DNA of 64,000 nucleotides. Origin: Burkholderia sp. NRF60-BP8. Its GTDB lineage: Bacteria > Pseudomonadota > Gammaproteobacteria > Burkholderiales > Burkholderiaceae. Each line of letters opens with the position of its first letter. The stretch's first letter is position 1. The notes beneath the pieces are model-generated. The model saw only the letters and a program-made list of their open reading frames with translations, made no database searches and was not told where the DNA came from. The DNA lies in the NCBI RefSeq assembly GCF_001522585.2, contig NZ_CP013372.1, forward strand, positions 248,001 through 312,000, in the 5' to 3' direction. The translations under genes and the position numbers were made by a program. Shown piece after piece: positions 27,877 through 35,815 of the stretch.

Positions 27877-28898
27877 AATGGTGCTTCGCAGAATTGAAGA
27901 ATCGCACAGGCGACTTGGCCGTGAAATCCCGTAGACCATACAAGCAGATGTTGGCCATCGCGAGGCGAAACAGCCCGCGTGAGGCTATCAAGACGCGCAG
28001 GTGTGTGTGCTGCGCAAAGGTGGCCGGGCGTGTCATCTGCGAGCCAGATGCGCTCAAGCGGCAAGTCACCGTGCGCACAGATACTGCGCAATAGTCGGTT
28101 ATCCGTCTTCGCTGGGACAATCCAGTCCATTTGTGTGGCCTGACAGGCAGCTCGTGCCAGCGCCTTGTTGATGGCGCCGATAAGCGTGGCGGAATCGACA
28201 GGCGTTGCGATGACGCTGGAGCTGCTGGGCGTGGCCGGCGTACAGATGGTCAGGCCGCGCACGCGCCAGCCAGGTGTCGGATGGCGTGTGAGGAGAGCGG
28301 CAGCGGCTCCATCGGCGAGGCGCGTGTGTAAGTCAACGTACCGAGAAAAGGGCGGAAGCCAGCGCTCGGCCGCGACAATCAGGACGGTATTGAACTCGGT
28401 GTCCGCATCCATCATGGCTAGCGTCAGATCGAGCGCCGTTGCAAACGAGACGTCCTGAAGCTGCCCGATCGCGAATGGCGGGCGACGCGATGCAAGCTCG
28501 TGATGCAAACGTCCCGCACAGGACAATGCCAGATCGTGTTCGAAGCTGGTCGAGCAAACGATGATTTGGTCTGGCCGGGGAAGTTGTGAGGCACCGTCAT
28601 ACAACAGGCGTGCCGCGCGTAGTGCCATGTCGGACAGTGAAAGAGTCGACTCGGCTACGACGAGCTCGTCTGAAGGCGTAGGCGGCGAAGGCGCCTTTGG
28701 AGCGCGTTGGGGATCACATTCGTTACGCCAGCGCAGTGTATCGCTATAGACCGCTTGCATCACGGAATCAAGCGGGCATTGCCACAGTGGCGAGCTCACG
28801 TCGGTGCGTATAGGGTGCGCGCTGCGTGCGAATGGGATGTACTGAGCGGTCGCGACGATCCTGGGCGCCGGAACCCAGGACTCAGTTCGAGGGAACAT
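27873..28898 (-). CDS. KAS-III-like partner lacking the catalytic cysteine (second copy)
   Basis: A 341-residue thiolase-fold protein. The segment aligning with the active-site loop reads QLQDVSFATALDL, so Asp149 replaces the Cys. The AAERWLPPFSRYVDLHTRLADGAAAALL segment strongly resembles that of the other Cys-less protein (AAEKWVAPFSRHTG then GDAAAALLL), showing that the two inactive proteins are paralogous. It overlaps the end of the ACP gene by 17 bp and the start of its active partner by four, so the pair is made together. Confidence 0.8.
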   Translation of the reverse strand: MFPRTESWVPAPRIVATAQYIPFARSAHPIRTDVSSPLWQCPLDSVMQAVYSDTLRWRNECDPQRAPKAPSPPTPSDELVVAESTLSLSDMALRAARLLYDGASQLPRPDQIIVCSTSFEHDLALSCAGRLHHELASRRPPFAIGQLQDVSFATALDLTLAMMDADTEFNTVLIVAAERWLPPFSRYVDLHTRLADGAAAALLTRHPTPGWRVRGLTICTPATPSSSSVIATPVDSATLIGAINKALARAACQATQMDWIVPAKTDNRLLRSICAHGDLPLERIWLADDTPGHLCAAHTPARLDSLTRAVSPRDGQHLLVWSTGFHGQVACAILQFCEAPL

Positions 28899-29160
28899 GG
28901 GAGGCGACGAATGTAACCAGGTTTTCGAATCGCAGGAAGAGGTCGCTGCTCAGGTCTTCAGGGTCAAGCACAAACTTGAAGCGCTGCTCCACTTGCAGCA
29001 GGAGCTCGGTCATGTTCATCGAATCGACACCAATGTCGAAGAGGTTTGTGTCGTCCTCGATGAGCTCGGTGCTCAGATGCGTGCCGAGCGTTGACAGCAG
29101 ACAGGATTTGAGCGCGGTAGCAATATCGTCAGGGCGATTTGATACGGAATTGGATGTCAT
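28882..29160 (-). CDS. Acyl carrier protein
   Basis: A 92-residue free-standing carrier with Ser47 in FDIGVDSMNMTELL as the phosphopantetheine site. Acidic helix II follows (LLLQVEQRFKFVLDPEDL). A GGAGACG ribosome site precedes the ATG at 29160; the longer frame to 29184 is less likely. It is placed second in the operon and presumably carries the aminoacyl or acyl intermediates for the ligase, decarboxylase, dehydrogenases and condensing enzymes. A phosphopantetheinyl transferase is not encoded nearby. Confidence 0.92.
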   Translation of the reverse strand: MTSNSVSNRPDDIATALKSCLLSTLGTHLSTELIEDDTNLFDIGVDSMNMTELLLQVEQRFKFVLDPEDLSSDLFLRFENLVTFVASHVPSN

Positions 29161-29190
29161 GAACGTCTCCGGTATGAAGGGCAAGTGAGG

Positions 29191-30450
29191 TCATGCACGC
29201 GGCAACGCGGCTGAATGCGCAAGCGCGTCTGAGGTGGATTCCCACGGCAATTGCGGCGCGCGTAGGGCAGCGCTGGCGATCATCAGCCGCTGCATGTCGC
29301 CGGTACCTTCCATGATGTCGAACGCCTTGGCGTCTCGGCAGCATTGTTCGAGCGATGGACAATGCGCGATACCGCCGAGTCCAACGAGTGCGAGTGCGGT
29401 TCGAGTGACATGGGCTGTCGCGCGTGCGGCGTATGCCTTGGCCATCGAGGCATGCATGGCGCTCGGATGGCCCTGATCTGCGAGCCATGCTGCGTGATGA
29501 CAGAGCAGGCGCGCGGTCGTGATATGCCGATCGAGATCCAAAAGATGCACGTCGACGTCGCCGGGACTCCATCGCAGGTCGGCCGGATGTGAGCCCGATT
29601 CGAAATAGGTTGTGAGTTCGTCACGTACCCGTCGACACGTGCCGACCATCACTGCGGAGAGCAGCGGCCGAAAATAGTCCCATGACCGTTGCGCGCCGGA
29701 AAACGCATCGCTCAATGGCGCTTGGTCGTCGCGCGTGAGGCAAGCATCGTCAGGCACTTCGCAATCGCTGTACGACAGCACGGCCAGTTGGCTGGCCCGC
29801 AGCCCGGCCATATGTTCGACACGCATGACCGAGAACCCCGGGGCGTTGTGCTCGACGCGAAATGCCCGGATGCCGAAGCGGCCCGCGTTGCGGTTGATCG
29901 TTGCGAACGTGATGATCGTGTTCGCGCGCGCGCCGTTCGTGATGAAACATTTGGTGCCATTGAGCACCCAGCCGTGCGCGGTTTTGCGGGCCGACGTCCG
30001 CATGGCTGTTGCGTCGGACCCGCAATCGGGCTCCGTAATCGCAAATGCACCCCAGCGTGGCGCGTCGCTGTGAAAGCTCGCGAAGAATGCGGCCTGCTGT
30101 CGTTCGTTGGCGAGCGCGATAACCGGGGGCATGGCAAGTCCTGGGCCGGGCAGAGCCAGCGCGAGCGCGGCGTCCGCGTAGCCCAAATATTCCATCAGCA
30201 TCACGCGTGAGGTGAGCGATTGCACCCCGGGACATCCCCCGTATTGGCTCGGCACGAGATTCAGGTTCAAAGCACGGACCGTATCGCCTTGCCAGAACGT
30301 TGCGGGAATTTGTCCGGTACGGTTCGCTTCGTCGCGATGTGCGCGTATTTGCGCGCACAGTCGATCGAGGTCCAGCCCGGCGGCTGCCAGGGCCGCCTTA
30401 AGCGTTGCGACTTCATGGCGCGGATGTGGTATTTGCAGAGCGTCTGGCAT
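29191..30450 (-). CDS. Acyl-CoA dehydrogenase, catalytically complete
   Basis: The first gene of the operon, 419 residues from the ATG at 30450. It shows the flavin-binding FAITEPDCGSDATAMRTSA, the substrate-loop FITNGARANT, and the C-terminal AFDIMEGTGDMQRL with the catalytic Glu. It could desaturate an ACP-bound aminoacyl chain, as PltE and related enzymes do for prolyl carriers, or an ordinary acyl chain. Upstream in-frame ATGs at 30507 and 30549 exist; 30450 is preferred since transcription from the box at 30567-30586 would begin near 30534 and the protein would start where the family usually does. Confidence 0.88.
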   Translation of the reverse strand: MPDALQIPHPRHEVATLKAALAAAGLDLDRLCAQIRAHRDEANRTGQIPATFWQGDTVRALNLNLVPSQYGGCPGVQSLTSRVMLMEYLGYADAALALALPGPGLAMPPVIALANERQQAAFFASFHSDAPRWGAFAITEPDCGSDATAMRTSARKTAHGWVLNGTKCFITNGARANTIITFATINRNAGRFGIRAFRVEHNAPGFSVMRVEHMAGLRASQLAVLSYSDCEVPDDACLTRDDQAPLSDAFSGAQRSWDYFRPLLSAVMVGTCRRVRDELTTYFESGSHPADLRWSPGDVDVHLLDLDRHITTARLLCHHAAWLADQGHPSAMHASMAKAYAARATAHVTRTALALVGLGGIAHCPSLEQCCRDAKAFDIMEGTGDMQRLMIASAALRAPQLPWESTSDALAHSAALPRA

Positions 30451-30566
30451 GTCCGATCGTTCCGAATGGCGCACGCGCGCCGGCCGATGGCTTGGCATGG
30501 ACGACATGCTCGCGCGGCGTCCATACCGTGTGCCATGCAGCGTAGGCATCTGTGGGAAGGTTTGCT

Positions 30567-30586
30567 ACCTCCCAACCTAGGGAGGG
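30567..30586. promoter_or_regulatory. Lux-box-like operator at the head of the biosynthetic operon
   Basis: The site reads ACCTCCCAACCTAGGGAGGG on the plus strand, with CT-N12-AG spacing and a clear dyad (CCTCCC at 30568-30573, GGGAGG at 30580-30585). It lies 117 bp upstream of the operon's first ATG at 30450 and 105 bp upstream of the divergent GntR gene, so it could serve either side. It resembles the box before the luxI-type gene. Confidence 0.65.
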
Positions 30587-30690
30587 TGACGTCGGGTAAG
30601 GCATGCCGCAGATTTTCGCCAGCGGCGACAGGGATGCCCGATAATGGCGCCGATATTGGATGACGCTGGCCAACCACGGACGTAACTAAC

Positions 30691-31524
30691 ATGGCAGGAC
30701 GACAACGGACGACGCGTAAAACGCAATCTATGCCGCCGGACAAACGCGGCCCACGTACGACCAAGCGAGGCGATCAGGTGGCCGAGCTGATCAAGGGCTG
30801 GATTAACGACGGGCGGGTGCGTCCGGGCAAGCGCCTGAACAAGGAAGCTGAGCTACAGCAGATGTTCAACGTGAGCCGGGGCTCGATGCGCGATGCGCTC
30901 AAGGCGCTGGAAGTGCAGGGACTCGTGAGTCTCAGTACCGGCCCCGAGGGAGGCGCCACAATTACGCGTGTGCCGCTGGCGCGAGCGTTCCAAGCACTGC
31001 AGAACTATTTGTTCTTCGAGAACGTCACGCTCGAGGAGCTTTATGCGGTGCGACGCACGCTCGAGCCGATTGTCGCTGCGGGCGCAGTAGAGCACTTGAC
31101 AGATGCAGATTTCGAAGCACTCGAGCGCAGCATTTCAGTGTGCGAGCCGTTTGTGGCCGGCCACGAGCAGGCGCTCGATCAGCGCTGCGAGGATATTCAT
31201 TTTCACGACGTGCTGGCCGCGGCTCATCCGAACGCGTTTTTGCGGTGCCTTTGCCGGATCATCAATCAGATGCTGCACTCGCTGGTGATCGTGGCGGGCA
31301 ACGTCACGCAGCGTGACTATCAGGCGTTCGGCCGTACGACGCTCGCTGCGCACCGGGCAATCCTCGAGGCTGCACGGCGGCGCGACGCTCAGGCAGTGGA
31401 GCGCTTGATGGCCGCGCATATGGACGAGGCTGAGGCGCAACTGCGGAAAGTACATGCCGCGTTGAAGCAAAAGCTTGTGCTCGACTCCGAACTTGATACG
31501 CAGATGAGCCGCGACGCGTCCTGA
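30691..31524 (+). CDS. GntR-family regulator with FCD ligand domain (FadR subfamily)
   Basis: A 277-residue repressor-type protein. The winged helix is at about 28-95 (VAELIKGWINDGRVRPGKRL, FNVSRGSMRDALKALEVQGLV) and the all-helical FCD domain at about 115-255, with the metal-binding His and Asp positions present (DIHFHDVLAAAHPN, AHRAILEAARRRD). It is divergent from the biosynthetic operon and upstream of the XRE and importer genes. Candidate targets are the amidase/ABC importer operon, where such regulators are common, or the biosynthetic operon. Sequence alone cannot decide. Confidence 0.9.
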   Translation: MAGRQRTTRKTQSMPPDKRGPRTTKRGDQVAELIKGWINDGRVRPGKRLNKEAELQQMFNVSRGSMRDALKALEVQGLVSLSTGPEGGATITRVPLARAFQALQNYLFFENVTLEELYAVRRTLEPIVAAGAVEHLTDADFEALERSISVCEPFVAGHEQALDQRCEDIHFHDVLAAAHPNAFLRCLCRIINQMLHSLVIVAGNVTQRDYQAFGRTTLAAHRAILEAARRRDAQAVERLMAAHMDEAEAQLRKVHAALKQKLVLDSELDTQMSRDAS

Positions 31525-31918
31525 GGTGGTATCCACGAACAGCAGGGGCCGCCATCGCATGATCTGCGCATGCCCGCCGAAGTTCACGACATGTCAGTCA
31601 CAATGCGCCGGTTAATTACAATAAATGAACTAAAAGAGTGTCGAGGTGCTCATCGAGAGGGTACGTAGGCGGGGAGCTTGGAGGGAATTGCCGGGGTAAA
31701 CGCTGACATTTTGTCGCTTGACCAGGTGAGATATTCGATCGTAAATTTATGATAATAAATAGACGTCAAGATCGAAGCTGCGCGCGTACCGGTCCGACCG
31801 ATCTCCGTGGCGGTTCATCGCGTCAGGTCGAGGCCGGCGAGGTTCTATTCCAAGGCAGCGGCGATCGTTGGCGGACTGATTGTGAGTAACGACTGGCCGA
31901 TCGCCGCCGGCGAGAGGC
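31525..31918. other. AT-richer intergenic region
   Basis: Between the GntR gene and the convergent XRE gene. Composition drops near 31610-31630 and 31740-31760. A reverse frame at 31747-32028 overlaps the XRE gene and looks like a shadow. No gene or terminator with a T run was recognised. Confidence 0.4.
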
Positions 31919-32200
31919 TCATAGTTGTTGTTTGTGTGAGGCCGACGGGATCTGGCGAAGATCTGCTCGAGTCTCTGCTGCTCTAACCAATTGCGAGAGA
32001 GAGGTGTCGAGGGCCGCAGCAAGCGCAAGCAGAGCGTCGATCTTGGGGGCTATTTGGGCACGCTCGACCAAAGAGATCGTGTTCGGATGGACGTTGGCCC
32101 GCGTCGCGAGGCCCACTTGGGTGAGCCTCTTTGTTTGGCGACGTGTGCGAACTTCGTCTCCGAGGGCCTTGATAAAGTGCGCGGTGGTTGTGCTATTCAC
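31919..32200 (-). CDS. Small XRE-family transcriptional regulator (third of three)
   Basis: A 93-residue Cro/CI-type helix-turn-helix protein: GDEVRTRRQTKRLTQVGLATRANVHPNTISLVERAQIAP holds the DNA-binding helices, followed by a helix for dimerisation. It lacks the FSASARVNQYE recognition segment shared by the two XRE proteins upstream, so it probably reads another site. It starts 16 bp after the preceding XRE gene stop and is likely co-transcribed with it. Confidence 0.82.
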   Translation of the reverse strand: MNSTTTAHFIKALGDEVRTRRQTKRLTQVGLATRANVHPNTISLVERAQIAPKIDALLALAAALDTSLSQLVRAAETRADLRQIPSASHKQQL

Positions 32201-32216
32201 CGACGGGAGTGACGGG

Positions 32217-32543
32217 CTATTCTTGCGCGAGCGATTCTGCCGCGGCGACTAGGGCCCGCTTCTTTTCTTTGCTCAGTCGCCCAGCAATTAAGAGAAGGTT
32301 GGCCAGCAAGTCGTCCTCCTCGTACAGGAAGCTTGTCGGAATGAGAAGCGCTCGGGCAAGCCGCTGACTGGTCTGTACGGTTGGAGCATGCTTGCCCTTC
32401 TCGTACTGGTTGACGCGAGCGCTGGCGGAAAATTCATCGATGCCAGCCAGAATGCCAAGCTGTTCCTGGGTGAGGTCGGTACGCAACCGTGCCTGCTTCA
32501 GGCGTTTCGAAAACACAGAGGTGACGGTCGAGTCGCTGGACAT
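32217..32543 (-). CDS. XRE-family regulator, paralogue B
   Basis: A 108-residue helix-turn-helix protein. The region FSKRLKQARLRTDLTQEQLG then GIDEFSASARVNQYEKGKHAPT is almost identical to that of the protein encoded just upstream, so the two should bind the same sequence. The second half (IPTSFLYEEDDLLANLLLIAGRL) is a helical dimer segment. An operator palindrome sits 34 bp before its start codon. No signs of a peptidase or toxin partner. Confidence 0.88.
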   Translation of the reverse strand: MSSDSTVTSVFSKRLKQARLRTDLTQEQLGILAGIDEFSASARVNQYEKGKHAPTVQTSQRLARALLIPTSFLYEEDDLLANLLLIAGRLSKEKKRALVAAAESLAQE

Positions 32544-32577
32544 GCATCAAGTGTCCAGGAATCGATTGCCCGGTTTG

Positions 32578-32592
32578 CTAAGTAAATCTTAG
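32578..32592. promoter_or_regulatory. CTAAG-N5-CTTAG operator upstream of XRE gene B
   Basis: CTAAGTAAATCTTAG, a perfect 5+5 bp dyad with a 5-nt AT-rich centre. It lies between the two XRE paralogues and has the same form as three sites at 32948-33018. Confidence 0.75.
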
Positions 32593-32610
32593 TCATGGCA
32601 TTGTCGGGAA

Positions 32611-32946
32611 TCAGGAGGCGGCGGTTCGTGACAGTCGCTCGGCGTATTCGAGAAGTGCTTCTAGGCTGTCCTGCGGTAGCGGTGCGGCCACGACGAGAAG
32701 CCGCGCAAGGAGGTCATTGCTTTCATATAGGAAGCTGGTCGGGACGTGCAGTACTCGGGCGAGACGGTGGGCCGTCTGGAGCTTGGGTGCGTGTTTGCCG
32801 GTCTCGTACTGATTCACGCGTGCGCTCGCCGAGAATTCATCAATCCCGGCTTCGATGCCGAGCTGTTCCTGGCTCAGGCCCGAGCGTAGACGGGCCTCTC
32901 TGAGGCGCTTGGGAAAGATCGAGGATGTCGATGAGGTCCGACGCAT
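32611..32946 (-). CDS. XRE-family regulator, paralogue A
   Basis: A 111-residue helix-turn-helix protein, paralogous to the downstream gene: FPKRLREARLRSGLSQEQLG, GIDEFSASARVNQYETGKHAPK, then VPTSFLYESNDLLARLLVVAA. It is divergent from the importer operon, and three copies of the operator palindrome fill the space between them. The simplest reading is a repressor that controls itself and the importer genes, possibly in competition with paralogue B. Confidence 0.88.
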   Translation of the reverse strand: MRRTSSTSSIFPKRLREARLRSGLSQEQLGIEAGIDEFSASARVNQYETGKHAPKLQTAHRLARVLHVPTSFLYESNDLLARLLVVAAPLPQDSLEALLEYAERLSRTAAS

Positions 32947-32947
32947 C

Positions 32948-33018
32948 CTAAGAGTTTCTTAATTTTTAATGGACTTTTTGCTAAGTATTTCTTAGTCTGC
33001 AGGCTAAGCGTTACTTAG
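32948..33018. promoter_or_regulatory. Three tandem CTAAG-N5-CTTAG operators
   Basis: Sites at 32948-32962 (CTAAGAGTTTCTTAA, one mismatch), 32981-32995 (CTAAGTATTTCTTAG) and 33004-33018 (CTAAGCGTTACTTAG). Spacing start to start is 33 and 23 bp. They occupy the divergent region between XRE paralogue A and the importer permease gene, so a bound repressor could cover both promoters. Confidence 0.8.
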
Positions 33019-33127
33019 TCTGGGTGGCGACATGCGTCAGCTCTGTGTCGTCTTGGTGGGCTTCGCTGTCACGTGCCTAGCGCGGGCTGGGTGGGTTCGG
33101 CGGTCATTGAATACAGGATTTGGAGTA

Positions 33128-34003
33128 ATGGCGACGATCTTAAACATTCTTAGTTACGTTAGCGTGCTTACGCTTGTGGCATTGGGTCTTGCGATCGTGT
33201 TTGGCCTGATGGATATCGTGAACCTCGCGCATGCCGAGTGGGTGACGATGGGGGCTTACACATTGGCGGTTGCGCAGTCCGTGGGAGGTCAACACGCATT
33301 CTGGGCTGGGCTGCTCGCCGCGCCGATTGTCGGCGCGGGGCTCGGGTGGTGTCTCGAGCGCTTCGTCATCCGACTGCTCTATGACCGTCCACTGGATACG
33401 CTACTGGCGACCTACGCGGTCAGCCTGATCGTTCAGAGGGCGATCGAGTTGATCTTCGGCACTCAGCCGATGCTGGTCTATGCGCCGTTCAACGCAACCG
33501 TTGACGTACCGGGCGGCAGCTATCCTGCTTATCGGATGTTCGTGATCGGTGTGGCACTGGCTGCTACCGCTGGATGCTGGGTGCTGTTCACTCGGACGCG
33601 TTTTGGTACGAAGCTGCGTGCGGTCATTCAACATCCGGCGATGGCCGAAGCTGTCGGCATCAATACCAGAAGGCTGAATCGGGTGGCCTTTTGTGGTGGC
33701 GCCGCGCTCGCTTCGCTCGCCGGTGTTCTGGTGGCGCCCATGGTGTCGGTGGAGTCCCATCTCGGGGTGTCCTATCTTGCCAAGGCGTTCTTCGTGATCG
33801 TGCTGGGGGGGATCGGTTCGGTGGCCGGCAGCATACTCGGCAGCGCTTTTGTCGGCACGATCGAGACCTTGCTCAGCTATCGCGTCGATCCGTCACTCGC
33901 GTCGGCGATTGTCCTGATTGTATCCATTGTCCTGATTCGTTTCCGGCCACAGGGTCTGCTCCCCGGTTTTAGTGCGGCGCATCAGCTTCTCGGAAAGGGG
34001 TAA
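33128..34003 (+). CDS. Branched-chain amino-acid-type ABC importer permease (LivH type)
   Basis: A 291-residue inner-membrane permease with about eight helices. The start of the conserved motif GLAIVFGLMDIVNLAHAEWVTMGAY and the EAA-like loop NRVAFCGGAALASLAGVL identify the LivH/UrtB family. An ATG at 33128 follows a GGATTTGGAG site; the longer frame from 33032 lies partly in the operator region. It heads a five-gene importer set whose gene spacing is minimal, and which carries no periplasmic regulator. Confidence 0.92.
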   Translation: MATILNILSYVSVLTLVALGLAIVFGLMDIVNLAHAEWVTMGAYTLAVAQSVGGQHAFWAGLLAAPIVGAGLGWCLERFVIRLLYDRPLDTLLATYAVSLIVQRAIELIFGTQPMLVYAPFNATVDVPGGSYPAYRMFVIGVALAATAGCWVLFTRTRFGTKLRAVIQHPAMAEAVGINTRRLNRVAFCGGAALASLAGVLVAPMVSVESHLGVSYLAKAFFVIVLGGIGSVAGSILGSAFVGTIETLLSYRVDPSLASAIVLIVSIVLIRFRPQGLLPGFSAAHQLLGKG

Positions 34004-34007
34004 GGCA

Positions 34008-35081
34008 ATGTTCGACCGTTATTTTTCTCGTGCACGGACTTGGTTGTCACAGCCCGCCTTGAGCGGCAGCGATCTGTCTCCGGTTATGACCGGTTTTGCG
34101 ATCGTTGTGGCCGGCGCAATTCTGCCGTTTGTCGTTGGGGCGTATCAACTCACCGTGATACGCGATGCACTCGTTCTGGCGATATTGGCGCTCAGTTATG
34201 ACCTGCTGTGGGGGCGTGCCGGTGTACTGACGCTGGGTCACACGACCTTCTTCGGCATTGGAGCATACGGCTTCGCCGTGACTACGGTCCAGTTTGGGCA
34301 GACGCCGTTAGTCGGATTTCTCGCTGGCCTTGCCTGTGCTGCGGTCGCAGCGGCCGTTCTCGGTTACTTCTTGCTGTATGCAGGGGTGAGGCTGCATTTC
34401 TTTGCCATTCTCAGTATGGCGGTGTTGATTATCGCGCAGCAGCTTGCAACGAGCTGGCAGTCGGTAACAGGCGGTGACACGGGCTTGCTCGGTATTCCGG
34501 GGCTGTCCTTCCAGCTTGCGGGGCACACACTCGATTTGAGCGGTCCAGTCGCGTCCTGGTATGCCGTCGCGATAATCCTCGTTGCGCTGCTTGGGGTGGT
34601 GTGGCTGCTTTGTCGCAGCCGATACGGGAAGGTGCTCGCGGCGATCTCGACGAACGAATGGCGCGCGCTGGCGTGTGGATATCACACGTCCTGGCATCTC
34701 CTGTTGATGTTCATGGCCTCGGCGGTGTTGGCCGCGGTGGCGGGTTGCTTGATGGCAGCAACCGCCGGCGTTGTTGCGCCCGATGTGTTTTCACCGGTAT
34801 TGGCCACCGAAGTCATCCTCTGGGTTGCCATAGGCGGACGTGGCTCGCTGGGCGGTCCCGTGCTCGCCGCTGTCGGCCTGACGCTACTCAAGCATGGTGC
34901 GTCCAGTCTGAGCACACAGTGGTGGCCGCTTATTCTCGGCGCAGTTTTTCTTGCGTGCGTGCTTTGCCTGCCGAACGGTGTGCGTCTGGGGGACATGCTC
35001 AAGGGACTGCGTCAATTCACTGGAATATCGCTCAAGCGCATGCCGCGCTCTGGTGCGCGGCGCGTCGAAGGAGGGTCGTGA
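34008..35081 (+). CDS. Branched-chain amino-acid-type ABC importer permease (LivM type)
   Basis: A 357-residue permease, about ten helices, with the family motif LSYDLLWGRAGVLTLGHTTFFGIGAY and the EAA-like loop LLLMFMASAVLAAVAGCLMA. An AAGGGG site and five bases separate it from the LivH-type gene. It forms the second transmembrane half of the importer. Its stop shares one base with the next start. Confidence 0.92.
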   Translation: MFDRYFSRARTWLSQPALSGSDLSPVMTGFAIVVAGAILPFVVGAYQLTVIRDALVLAILALSYDLLWGRAGVLTLGHTTFFGIGAYGFAVTTVQFGQTPLVGFLAGLACAAVAAAVLGYFLLYAGVRLHFFAILSMAVLIIAQQLATSWQSVTGGDTGLLGIPGLSFQLAGHTLDLSGPVASWYAVAIILVALLGVVWLLCRSRYGKVLAAISTNEWRALACGYHTSWHLLLMFMASAVLAAVAGCLMAATAGVVAPDVFSPVLATEVILWVAIGGRGSLGGPVLAAVGLTLLKHGASSLSTQWWPLILGAVFLACVLCLPNGVRLGDMLKGLRQFTGISLKRMPRSGARRVEGGS

Positions 35082-35815
35082 TGGACGCGCCGATCATCAA
35101 AGGTGTCGGACTGTACCGTGCATTTGGCGGCATTAACGCGATTGCGGGCGTTGACGTAGAAATTGGCGCGCGAGACCTGCTTTGCGTCATCGGCCCGAAC
35201 GGTGCTGGAAAAAGCACGCTGGTCGGGCTGATGTCGGGCGCGATTGTGCCTGGGGCTGGCGAACTGTATCTCGCAGGTGAGCGAATGACCGGCCGACCGA
35301 TGTATCAATACTGCCGGCGCGGCGTCGTACGGAAATTCCAGGGAACAAATGTCTTCCAGATGATGAGCGTACGCGAGAACCTCGAAGTGGCTGCGCTCGG
35401 TGTGTCGAATCGACAGGCGTTTTCGATGCGGCACCTCGATGGCGTTCTCGAGCAAATCGGACTTGCCGCGCAAGCCGACATGTTGGCGATGCATCTGCCA
35501 CACGGCGAGCGCCAGTGGTTGGAAATCGGCATGGCGATGATGTGTCGCCCCGCATTGTTGCTGCTCGACGAGCCTGCTGCGGGTTTATCCGCCACTGATG
35601 CTCAGCGGCTTGTGCATCTCATCCACCGCCTGCGTGAGCAGTGTGCGGTACTTGCCATCGAACATGACCTGCGTTTCGTGCAATCGCTTAATTGCGAGAC
35701 GTGGGTTATGCACCGCGGGCAAATCGTTCGCCAAGGGCGCTACGACGACATTGCGAAGGACGAGGAAGTCCGACGCATTTATCTGGGGCAGGGGGCAAGT
35801 CATGCTGCACATTGA
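35081..35815 (+). CDS. ABC importer ATPase (LivG type)
   Basis: A 244-residue ATPase: Walker A GPNGAGKST, signature LPHGERQWLEIGMAM (the usual LSGG is LPHG, as often in LivG), Walker B LLLLDEPAAGL and the switch His in AIEHDLRF. The start is ATG 35081, overlapping the permease stop. Together with the LivF-type protein it energises import. Confidence 0.93.
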   Translation: MDAPIIKGVGLYRAFGGINAIAGVDVEIGARDLLCVIGPNGAGKSTLVGLMSGAIVPGAGELYLAGERMTGRPMYQYCRRGVVRKFQGTNVFQMMSVRENLEVAALGVSNRQAFSMRHLDGVLEQIGLAAQADMLAMHLPHGERQWLEIGMAMMCRPALLLLDEPAAGLSATDAQRLVHLIHRLREQCAVLAIEHDLRFVQSLNCETWVMHRGQIVRQGRYDDIAKDEEVRRIYLGQGASHAAH

